From Malaya genurostris (Eukaryota; Arthropoda; Insecta; Diptera; Culicidae), in assembly GCF_030247185.1 (NCBI RefSeq), contig NC_080571.1, positions 106,599,128 through 106,663,127 of the forward strand: 64,000 nt of DNA. The letters are read 5' to 3'. The notes under the pieces were generated by a model. It was not told the DNA's origin, searched no databases, and worked only from the letters and a program-made list of their open reading frames with translations. Both the position numbers and the translations under genes were made by a program. Shown here one piece after another: positions 55,350-64,000 of the stretch (positions are counted from its first letter, which is position 1; the number at the start of each line of letters is the position of its first letter).

Positions 55350-55800
55350 ACAAATTAAATTATATCAAAATATCTATAGTCAAATTATTGCAGATCGCTT
55401 GATGAACATCGAACGTCAGTTTAGCATCCAACTGTACACCAAGATCAAACACTTTATCTACTCTAGAGATAATTGTACCATCAATGTCAAATATTACTGG
55501 AGATGAAATCCGGTGAAATGTGATGATGAGTTTGTTTTTCCTGCACCAATCGGTACACAATGTAAGCAGACATTGTAGTCGCCGACAATCATCTAACTAC
55601 GAACAGTGAGATACATTTTTAAATTATCTGTGTAGACTAATTTACATCCAGCTCCCAAAAGTAACGCCACATCGTTGAAGAACAATACGAATAACAAGGG
55701 TCTTAAGTCACTACCTTGTAGGACACCTGGTTTATTCGAAAACTCGGATGATGTGCTGTTGTCTATTTTCACGCGTAATTTCCTATCGGAAAGAGATATT
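55350..55800 (-). pseudogene. LINE reverse transcriptase fragment
   Basis: Minus strand: RKLRVKIDNSTSSEF, GVLQGSDLRPLLFVLFFNDV (family form GVPQGS.LGPLLF..fiNDl), KLVYTDNLKMY where the catalytic YADD has become YTDN, then after a frameshift DWCRKNKLIITFHRISSPV and VDKVFDLGVQLDAKLTF (RT thumb). CR1/Jockey-like. Ends in both directions without UTR. Confidence 0.78.
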
Positions 55801-56129
55801 TGGCATCAATAGAAATTTTCGTTTTGCGGTTTTTTATGCGGATTTCTGAAGTTACGAAGTTTTTTTTTAACCAAAGTTCCAAAATTACGCAGTTTTTACG
55901 CGGTTTCTTTGGGTGTTTTTTACGCAGTACGTACCCCCGCGTAAATAGAGACCTCAGTGTATATCTATGGCAACCCCTCCGCCAGAGATGTTAAAAATTT
56001 TCGCTGCTGTTTCGCAGTTTTCATTTCATAACTGTATTAGCATTTCATTTTTTCAATCTAGTAGCGCAAAGGTGCTTTTCTGATGTTACTCGTGTTCTCG
56101 TTAATGTCGCTAGAGGATTCTACAAAAAA
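55801..56129. other. spacer with a terminal-repeat remnant
   Basis: 55865-55965 (ttacgcagtttttacgcgg, cgcgtaaatagagacctcag) resembles the termini of the 20349-23222 element class. Confidence 0.45.
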
Positions 56130-56400
56130 AATTATTTAAAACTTGAATAAAAACTAGAAAGTTTATTTGGGAATAAACTAACAAAACCTTTTTAATTTGA
56201 AATTAGTTTTGAGTCAAACTTAGACGAATTCTTCCCTTTTCTGCATCGTCATTCTAAATGCCGGTTCAGAATTTTCAACATACTTCACCCAGTAGTTCCG
56301 GAACCGGTTGTCGGATTCGAATGAAATTCGATCGAAATCTTTCGTTTGAACTTGAAATTCTGCAATTCGGTTAAGAAAACAGTGAGAAAATCAAAATAGA
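56130..56400 (-). repeat. dispersed degenerate repeat D, fragment
   Basis: gtagttccggaaccggttgt and gaatgaaattcgatcgaaat with flanking segments similar to 12420-12860. Confidence 0.55.
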
Positions 56401-56739
56401 TATATTCATTCGATTTTTATATACCAAAAATTCTTATAAAAAAGATGTTTGAAAACGATTTTTAATTTTCCAAAATACTTAAATGGGTTTTTCGAACTAA
56501 GTTGCACTTATCCGAGGTTTGCATTCAGTAGTTCAAATTAATTCTACGGACATTATCACATAAGAAACACTTATTTGAAAATATTTGGGTGAGTTTCTAT
56601 GAAGTTATTGAGTGAATTACGCGCTTTTTATCCTTTCCGTATAAAAAAATATTGTAGAAAAATATTTTGACATATTGTCTAGAAGCACGTTGATCAAAGC
56701 AAATCTGTTAAGCTACTGTCAGAATGCAAGCGTCACGCT

Positions 56740-57000
56740 ATCTTGATAGTCCCATGACAAAAGGGCCAAACTGCAAATAAGAGCCTCTGTTTGTTTACTT
56801 TCTCTTTTGATTATTACGGAGCCATCACTACAATTCCTTGAATGTTTCCTATATAAATAGAAAGCTTGTGGTGTTAACTTGAAAATTTTGCGAAGAGTAA
56901 GGCGTCATGTATAAAATCAATCCGCAAAATCGCGAAAAAAAGTGAACAAAGAGAAACTGTCATTTGCAGTTAGGCTCTTTTGTCATGAGATTAACGATTT
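56740..57000. mobile_element. small MITE, about 260 bp
   Basis: Left catgacaaaagggccaaact and right, in reverse complement, catgacaaaagagcctaact; the inverted repeats extend about 45 bp (through aagagcctctgtttgtttac). Interior non-coding. Confidence 0.65.
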
Positions 57001-57021
57001 ATTCATTGCTTGTTACATTTA

Positions 57022-58306
57022 ACAGATCGGCTGAAAAGTTCGTATCGTTTCTATGAGAGGGCGCCACTAGAATTAAATCCATACCGTTTTCAGTTAGTAC
57101 CAACCTTCAAAAGATACGTGTATAAATTTGACAGCTGTCTGATTATTAGTTTGTAAGATATTGCATTTTGAGTGAAGCTACTTATGTTATTGTGAAAAAA
57201 AAATGGAAAAAAAGGAATTTCGTGTGTTGATGAAACACTACTTTTTGATGAAAAAAAGTGCCGCCGATACCAAAAAATGGCTTGATGAGTGTTATCCAGA
57301 CTATGCACCGGGCGAAGCAACAATTCGTAAGTGGTTTGCAAAATTTCGTACTGGTCATATGAGCACCGAAGACGATGAACGCAGTGGACGTCCAAAAGAA
57401 GCTGTTACCGATGAAAACGTAAAAAAAAATCCACAAAATGATTTTCAATGACTGTAAAGTGAAGTTGATCGAGATAGCTGACACCCAAAAGATATCAAAG
57501 GAACGTGTTGGACATATTATTCACGAATATTCGGATATGAGAACGCTTTGTGCAAAATGAGTGCCGCGTGAGCTCACAATCGATCAAAAACAACAACGAA
57601 TTGATGATTCTGAGCAGTGTTTGGAGCTGTTATATCGAAATAAAACCGATTTTTTTCGTCGATATATAACAATGGACGAAACATGGCTCCATCACTTCAC
57701 TCCGGAATCCAATCGACAGTCAGCTGAGTGGACTGCACGCGATGAACCGAACCCAAAGCGTGGAAAGACTCAACAATCGGCCGGTAAGGTTATGGCGTCT
57801 GTATTTTGGGATTCGCATGGTTTAATTTTCATCGACTACCTTGAAAAGGGAAAAACCATCAACAGTGACTATTATATAGAGTTATTAGAGCGTTTGAAGG
57901 ATGAAATTTCAAAAAACCGGCCTCATTTGAAGAAGAAAAAAGTTTTGTTTCATCAAGACAATGCACCGTGTCACAAGTCGATGAAAACCATGCTGAAATT
58001 GAACGAATTGGGCTTCGAATTGCTCCTTCATCCACCGTATTCTCCAGATTTGGCCCCCAGTGACTTTTTCCTGTTCTCAGACCTCAAGAGAATGCTCGCT
58101 GGTGAAAAATTTAGAAGCAATGCAGAGGTAATCGCTGAAACTGAGGCCTATTTTGAGGCAAAGGACAAATCGTACTACAAAAATGGTATCGAAAAGTTGG
58201 AATCTGTGTATCGCCTCTGATGGCAATTATGTTGAATAATAAAAACGAATTTTGGCAAAAAAATGTGTGTTTCTATTATACGATACGAACTTTTCAGCCG
58301 AACTGT
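57022..58306 (+). mobile_element. near-intact mariner element (1,285 bp)
   Basis: Terminal inverted repeats share cggctgaaaagttcgtatcg, preceded by acagat at left and acagtt at right. TA at 57020-57021 and 58307-58308. Length is exactly that expected for a canonical mariner. Two lesions in the transposase make it non-autonomous. Confidence 0.92.
57204..58220 (+). pseudogene. DD34D mariner transposase, two lesions
   Basis: Starts MEKKEFRVLMKHYFLMKKSA; HTH_48 domain residues about 5-60 (KWLDECYPDYAPGEATIRKW), RSGRPKEAV linker. A frameshift in the A run at about 57420-57428 and a TGA at 57558-57560, where the family has tryptophan. Catalytic residues: D1 in TMDETWLHH, D2 in HQDNAPCHKS, D3 in PSDFFLFSDLK. 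Thirty-four residues lie between D2 and D3, so DD34D. The linker variant VPREL takes the place of the usual WVPHEL. C-terminal part complete to the stop at 58218-58220. Cut-and-paste transposition enzyme. Confidence 0.9.
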
Positions 58307-58308
58307 TA

Positions 58309-59150
58309 TACGTGAATATTTCATAAGGTCACATAAATTAATGAAAGTTTTCTTCTGTTAAATCTTCTTAATTTCCACGTTTACTTGCCAAATATTTTTG
58401 TAGAATAAAAGGCAATCCATTTTATTTTCTAACAGTGCCATAACATCGCAAAAATAGTTGAAAGAGAAAATATACAAAAAGAATCCTACAAATACTTGTG
58501 GGCCCTTTTGAATAGTTAATCAGATAAAACTGCTTAGCATCGCTTCGCAAATAGCGTTTAGCAGACAGTAGAGCTTAGTTCGCTGTCAGAGCGAGCGCGA
58601 AACACGGAGCGATTTAATTCGATGAACTGTTAGAGCATCTTGACGCTTCGAGTGACGCTTGCACTCTTGCAGCAACCTAATACTTCCGATTCGGCCTTCG
58701 AAAACCTGTTCCCATGTATCACTTTAAAACTCTTTAATGCCACTCTTCAAGAGATGTAACCACAGGCGACTCATTATTTTACAAAAAGCTTCCTCTTTGT
58801 ATCTTTACGAGAGCATTCAAACTTCAGTGGCTCTTTTTTTGAATTGGAATAGAAATGCATAAACTTTCAACAAATAATAAGAGCTTGCTAACTTATGTTT
58901 TTAATTTTTAATGAGTTTATAATGCAAAAAGACTATGTAAAGCTTTTGATCAATCAAGTGTTTGTCCCCAGAGACATATATTGATAAACGACGGAAGTAA
59001 AGTAGCTCTAGTTTCACAATTTTTTTTGTGTTCATGCGAATCGACCGCGAAGTCTTTTGAAACAGACGAAAAAAGTTCTGTTTTGGAATGTATAGTACAC
59101 CGACCTTGCTTTTTATGAGGAATATATTAAACTTTTTATGAAGAGGATAT
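58309..59150. other. unassigned spacer
   Basis: No domain. 58540-58680 is GC-richer with gagtgacgcttgcactc. Confidence 0.4.
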
Positions 59151-59154
59151 TGGC

Positions 59155-60945
59155 TCTGCGCCTAATTCGTATTGTCTGTTAAAAACACCGGTGTGCCTTA
59201 CATTGAGAATTAGGTACATCAGCAATCTTCAGTAACATTATTTTTTTTATCTTTGGGCCCCTCCCGAAACGAAATCCTGAGTACGGGCCTGGACGCAATC
59301 GAAAACCGCTGCCATTTCGCAATGGTTCAGAATCTGTCAATTTTTATGGCTGGGTCCTGTTGTTTACACTCTTCTCTACAAATGGTGCACAAAACGCGGA
59401 CTGTCACTGAAAAAGATAGCAAATAGGAAGGAGTAAGTGAAAAAGCCGTGCAAAATGCAATCAGGAAGTTCGGTGAGGATAACACCTTGAGGATAAACCG
59501 AAAACGGGTCGAAAAAAAGGTCCTACTAACCCTCAGTTGGATAAACGTATACTGAAGGCGTTCGAGCAAAGGAAGGAGGTTTCAGATAAAGAACGTTTGA
59601 ATCTTCGAACCTATAAGAAGCAGAAACAACCAAAACGTAGCCCGGAACAAGAAGCATTGATCAGGCCGAGGGTTCGAAAGCTGTACAATACGATTCTTGC
59701 TGGAAATTTGAACTGCTTAATTATGGACGACGAAACTTGCGTGAAACTCGATTACAAATCCTTGCCGGGACCACAATATTATGCGGTGCGAGAAGGGCAA
59801 GTGTTAAACCAGTCCGAGACATCGATTGAAGTCGAAAAATTTGGTAAGAAATTGTAGCTGCGGTAAGATTTCGAAACCCTTCATCATCATTGCTTCAATG
59901 AACAGCGAAATGTACATCAAGGAATGTTTACAAAAACGACTTGTACCCATGATTCGAAGCCAGAAGGATCCTGTTGTCTTTTGGCAAGATCTTGCTTCTT
60001 GCCACTACTCGAAGTCAACGGTAGAATGGTATACTACCAAAAATGTCACTTTCGTCCCAAAAGACATGAATCCGCCAAATTGCCCACAACTTCGACCAAT
60101 TGAGGCATTTTGGGCATTAACGAAGGCACATCTTAGGAAACATGTCTCGGCAACCGGACTCATTCAACAGTTCGAAAAAGATTGGAAAATTGTCAAAACT
60201 TGTCGCCAAGAAATCTGTACGATATTTAATGAGGAACGTTCCTTCGAAAATTTGTGTAAAATACTCGTAGTAGGCAGTTGCTCTTCTCTGTGGCTTCTTG
60301 TTATTTCATGGTATGTTTCGCTCGGGCTACGCCGTCCGGAGTACTACTTGTATCCGTTTTTTTTTGCTTTACGAGTGCTCAAAGTTTTGAGTGAGAGAGT
60401 CGAATGAAAAAAACAGTGATTTAGAAGAAAAATTTTATGAAAAATAAAAGTTTATGTTTTTTATGTCTTTTCCTCCGATACAACACGGGAAGTCGCCATC
60501 GTTTTTCTACCTGCCAATTTAGAAAAAAAAAAACAACCGGAAATGAAAAATTCTTTTCGGTAGTAAAGTGCCATCTAGTTGCTAGTAGTTATTACAGTGT
60601 TAACGCTTTTTCGGTGACAGTGCGCCATATAGCTGCAAATTGCGGAAGCCAATTCAACCATTCATGTTGGTTGAAAACAACATTTTATTTTTCTAATTCA
60701 ACTAAAAAATGAAAAAGATGAATGGAAATGAAGTGTGCCTTAGCTAAGAAATGACAGCACGTTTAATTAGTGAATTCAACAGACAAAATAACAATTTTAA
60801 CTAATATTTTATGAAATGAGAATTAAAAAATCAATATTAGTAAAAGTAAGATTTTTCAGTTGTCTCAAAAACTAACTAACTAAAATCAGAAAATCAACTA
60901 ATTTTTTCGCTGGAATGCTGATTTTGGTCTTTCCGCGCATGTAGG
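59155..60945 (+). mobile_element. MITE M, copy 4, split by a DD37E element
   Basis: Left piece ctctgcgcctaattcgtatt (59155-59190) and right piece from about 60300 (ggagtactacttgtatccg) to 60945, both matching copy 1. The right end ctttccgcgcatgta is a worn form of ttccgtgta. Confidence 0.7.
59420..60265 (+). pseudogene. DD37E Tc1/mariner-class transposase, broken
   Basis: Order: KAVQNAIRKFGEDNTLED and KTGRKKGPTNPQLDKRILKA (end of the first HTH and linker), a deletion of the second HTH, LRTYKKQKQPKRSPEQEA, D1 in LIMDDETCVK (near 59723), LPGPQYYAV, frameshift near 59857, D2 in VFWQDLASCHYSKSTVEWY (near 59985) and the glutamate in LRPIEAFWALTKAHLRKH (near 60098). Thirty-seven residues separate D2 and E, so DD37E. 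Same family as 35263-38551. Terminal repeats could not be placed. Confidence 0.87.
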
Positions 60946-61640
60946 TCAGATTCTCCATTGAAATGTAGAACCGTCAGATAGAGTTCATTGTTATTTTGGT
61001 GAAATATCAAACAAATAAGTAGTAGTGGACTTTCAACGACTTTGTTTCGGTCCGCAGGAGGGAAAGATTGCTTTTGCAGTTTTGGCTCGATTTGGATCTT
61101 TTCTAGACGCAATCACAATCCTGCCAAAAATAGCACAAGTACGGTTAAGGAACATATGCTACACATGAGAACCCTCTTGAGACTTGCTCTTTGACAAACC
61201 CTGAAATGTTCTTCGAGTCGATCTACTTTTCATATTTTCTCATCCCTCGAATCAACTTTTTCCATCAAGTATGAAGAAATCGGTTCTCGATTTTTTTTTC
61301 TCGATTGACCATCTCACTAATACAGGTATAAAAATCAATCTGCCAGAACTGCTCACCTTGTTGGATCGAATTCTTAAAGCGTGCGGGTGCGATGAAAATG
61401 GCTAATAATATTTAAATATCGAGATGCAAACCATCCGCCTTCACACCGAAATTAATCTTCCAGGTAATACTGGTTACCGAAATCCAATAGCGGAAATTAA
61501 ATTTTGATTCCGGATTGACAAATTCGATTTTATTGTAAATCCACTTTGCGGCTTTGTGCGTTCGTGATGAGACTTAATGTCGAAGAGGAACGGTGACTAG
61601 GAACGGATATTTTGTTAGATCTAAACCATTGTACCTAGAA
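60946..61640. other. unassigned; probably intronic or intergenic
   Basis: No repeat or domain recognised. Confidence 0.4.
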
Positions 61641-61990
61641 GTAAATGGTTTCCACTAGGAATGTTCACGATTCAAAGTTGAATTTTGCAGGAATGTATGA
61701 ACTTAATGTTCAACAAACAATTTTGAATAATCACGATTTGCTATTGTCCATATATCGCAAGCTTTCGGAAGGGCAGGAAGATACATTCAACTTCTCTGCA
61801 GTTAAGATTCTGTGCGAATATTGTGGCATTCCTAGCTATTATCGGACGAGAATATTCGAATTCGAATTCCAAACACTAAGCGACAGATCAACGCTGTCGA
61901 TTGCTGCTACCAAGGCTGGAATTGATTTCCGTCATCCATGCTACTTACTCTCGCAAAACACTGGCAGAATTTCAATTTTACAATACTTAC

Positions 61991-62141
61991 CTAGTACCAG
62001 CAGGATGAGATCTGAGACGGCCAGGCTGAACAGGTAATAGTTGGTGGCCGTTCGCATCGATGGATGACGAATGATAACCAAACAGACAATCACATTTCCC
62101 ACCACTCCGGTTACGAGGATGCCCACGAACAGAATTGTTAC
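61991..62141 (-). CDS. class A neuropeptide GPCR, exon encoding TM1-TM2 (neuromedin-U/pyrokinin/CAPA receptor type)
   Basis: A 151-bp internal exon on the minus strand. Acceptor: pyrimidine-rich tract ending tttgtttcag just above 62141. Donor: gtaagtattg at 61990-61981. Phase 0 in, phase 1 out. Translation begins VTILFVGILVTGVVGNVIVC (TM1 with the GN motif, N1.50), then RHPSMRTATNYYL (first intracellular loop; TATNYYLFSLAVSD is characteristic of neuromedin-U/pyrokinin/CAPA and related peptide receptors) and TM2 with the LAVSDL aspartate (D2.50). The receptor sits in the plasma membrane, binds an amidated peptide and signals through G proteins. Other exons are not visible in the window, as expected with long introns. 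Codons are intact and conserved, unlike the surrounding DNA. Confidence 0.88.
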
Positions 62142-63104
62142 CTGAAACAAAGGAATGAAGATAAGGCATTTCTTAGTATCCTATTGTCGTTTCAGATTCT
62201 CCGGACACAAATGGTTCAGTTGGGATAGGAATGAAACCAAATGATAGATCGGACGGACAGGTAGCTGATGGATGGTTTTCTGGTGGGACATCAAATATAC
62301 AACTGATGGATTCAAAATTCATCAGCGTGGGTTTATATTTAAAGGTCCACTGTTGGTTTCTGGTTACCAGGAAAAGGCCGACGATGCCCGGCAGCAAGAT
62401 TGATTTGTGATTTTATGGCCACCGCAGGGTGTTGTACCGCTGTTTGGTACATAATACACCCGCATGAGCTTGTCCATCATTGTTTTGGTGTTCGAGCGAA
62501 ACCCTCGATCCGATGACAAGTTTGTAGCACATTGGTGTCACTTACCGCACCGTAATAGTACCGGAGACAGTTGAAAACCGGCGTATCCGCCAGTCAATAT
62601 TTATGAACATCAGTCGTTCGATAGCAGCAAAAAAAGTTTTTCAATTTTTCATGGCGTCAGCAAGAGGCGTGCGAGCTTAGTATGGTAGGGGCTACACCAA
62701 GGACGAGACATATAGGACGCGTACCCGAGCAGAGTGTGAGATCAAATAAAAAAATCAATTCTAATGTTGTGACGTTCGATTTTTTCAATAACTTAATTTA
62801 CTATTGTTTTGGTTGTTTTAACAGCTAAAAGATCAAAATCGGAAGAAAAAGAAAGTTGAATGACAACTAATACAGATCTATTTCTGTTGTCGGTGAATGC
62901 ACACTGAGTTCTTAATACGATGCAGAATTTTAAAAGACTGATAAGAGAACTTTTTTTTATTGGTTTGATGATTTTACCAATCAGCAAAAACAAAATTATG
63001 GCTTCACTTTAAAAAGAGGTTACTGAAAACAAACACGTCGTTTGCATAAGCTAAAAATATACTCGGGATTGCCTACATTTCAGGCGATTTGACTGCTACA
63101 ATGC
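62142..63104 (-). other. probable upstream intron of the GPCR gene
   Basis: Begins (minus strand reading toward the exon) with no further recognisable exon. A 74-codon minus-strand frame at 62397-62173 and the stretch near 62460-62560 (KTMMDKLMRVYYVP in one frame) are unrecognised. Confidence 0.4.
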
Positions 63105-63213
63105 TTCTGTTAGCGCACATACGAGTTTCGAACCTACACGGAATGGTGATACAGGGTCAGAAAGGTTTTTTGGCCCGAAGAGGCGAATGACCTTAAGGTT
63201 GAAACCTCTACAA
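63105..63213 (+). mobile_element. SINE A, copy 2 (tail part)
   Basis: cagggtcagaaaggtttttt, ggcccgaagaggcgaatgac, cttaaggttgaaacctct: the same tail as SINE A at 13252-13398 (minus strand there). The tRNA-like head (cacatacgagtttcgaacct) is degraded. Confidence 0.65.
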
Positions 63214-64000
63214 CAAACAACGATCAAAATAATAACAAATGTTACGAAAGAAAACGACCCAATAATTTTCTAAAGCCGATAATTTTGATTCCAAACTAGT
63301 TCTGAAAACATCATGTGATGTCTTACAGTTGGCATTAGGCCCATATAAAAAGAATTCTGACATTTTGAACCTGAGAGTGTAATAATGCAATATTTTGCTT
63401 TTATTTCTATCGCAATCGCTAATTAATATTATGAAAATAGGAACAAAGACATTGAGATGAAATTAGGAACAGAGTAATAAACATAACAGGTGCGGTTTTA
63501 GCTGTATTTTGAATATTAGTTCAATTTCCAAGAAATGTGAATGTGTTCTCAATGTGGTGAATTAAGCAGAAATATGGAATAATTATAGTGATTTTAGAGG
63601 CTAAATCAGGTTTTTGAGGTACCGTATTTACAAGTGAAATTGAATAGGGAGTCGTTACCTTAAATGAATAAATTATGAGAAACTAATTTTAGTGCAATTT
63701 TCTTATCATTTTTTAAGGAGGTTACTATTGATAAAAGATTGGAGAGCTTGATACACATCGCATAGAGCAAGTCTAGAAATTTAGCAAAAAAAGAAAACTA
63801 TAGATTCTATCAGTCACGTACCCAAAGTGGGGCGCTGGCTCCTTCCGAAATCAGAAACAGGAACAGAGCAAAAGTTTGAGATATATTATGAGGCTGTTGA
63901 TCCTGCAGATTACACTGTGAGATAGAGGTTTTGAGAGTTACGTGATGGTAAAAACTCCACTGCCGATACAGCACGCAGCGGCAGGCGCTACGAAGCAGAA
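63214..64000. other. unassigned; probably intronic
   Basis: AT-rich; no exon, RNA gene or repeat recognised up to the window edge. Confidence 0.4.

Noticed and set aside
61645..62037. 130-codon plus-strand frame overlapping the GPCR exon
   Set aside because: It runs antisense across the conserved exon and its donor site and shows no domain; the minus-strand reading has splice sites and a transmembrane pattern.

Overview
The window is eukaryotic, almost certainly from a dipteran and most likely a mosquito (Culicidae, perhaps culicine). It has no operons and almost no host coding sequence. It is AT-rich and packed with nested transposable elements: an I-clade non-LTR retrotransposon with RNase H, DD34D mariners, DD37E Tc1/mariner-class elements (a group first described in mosquitoes), tRNA-derived SINEs, TA- and TTAA-flanked MITE or foldback elements, and a degenerate repeat dispersed throughout. 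The species assignment is inference from element content, not a database match.

Layout. 1-3240: internally deleted Jockey/I-like LINE fragment, a 33-bp-arm hairpin, a tRNA-like site and a composite repeat (copy A) ending in a Tc1-like HTH fragment. 3241-5465: SINE B and the dispersed repeat. 5566-11600: a complete I-clade retrotransposon on the minus strand with a perfect 15-bp target-site duplication. 12040-15945: dispersed-repeat blocks, SINE A and flanking inverted repeats. 16132-24887: three copies of a TA-flanked MITE; the third was invaded by a 2.9-kb terminal-inverted-repeat element carrying two opposed arrays of a 117-bp satellite, and by a separate 1-kb MITE. 24920-30240: eroded palindromic block enclosing RTE-like and DDE_Tnp_4/Harbinger-like remnants.

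30560-34400: SINE B, a long (AT)n tract, a LINE 3' end and an ORF1-only retroposon. 34877-39140: a repeat block split by a DD37E element, itself split by composite copy B, which contains H2A and H2B histone pseudogene pieces with a divergent TATA promoter. The same block without these insertions recurs at 54264-55285, giving an empty-site comparison. 39554-40205: a 320-bp-arm palindrome with one mismatch. 43760-47845: a TTAA-flanked foldback element with ~1.1-kb arms. 48735-49865: second ORF1-only retroposon with target-site duplication. 52420-60945: two mariners, a LINE RT fragment, a small MITE and a MITE split by another DD37E transposase.

The only convincing host coding sequence is one minus-strand exon at 61991-62141 encoding TM1-TM2 of a class A neuropeptide GPCR (neuromedin-U/pyrokinin/CAPA-receptor type), bounded by good splice sites; 62142-64000 is then its upstream intron. 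Much of the remainder may be intron or intergenic DNA.
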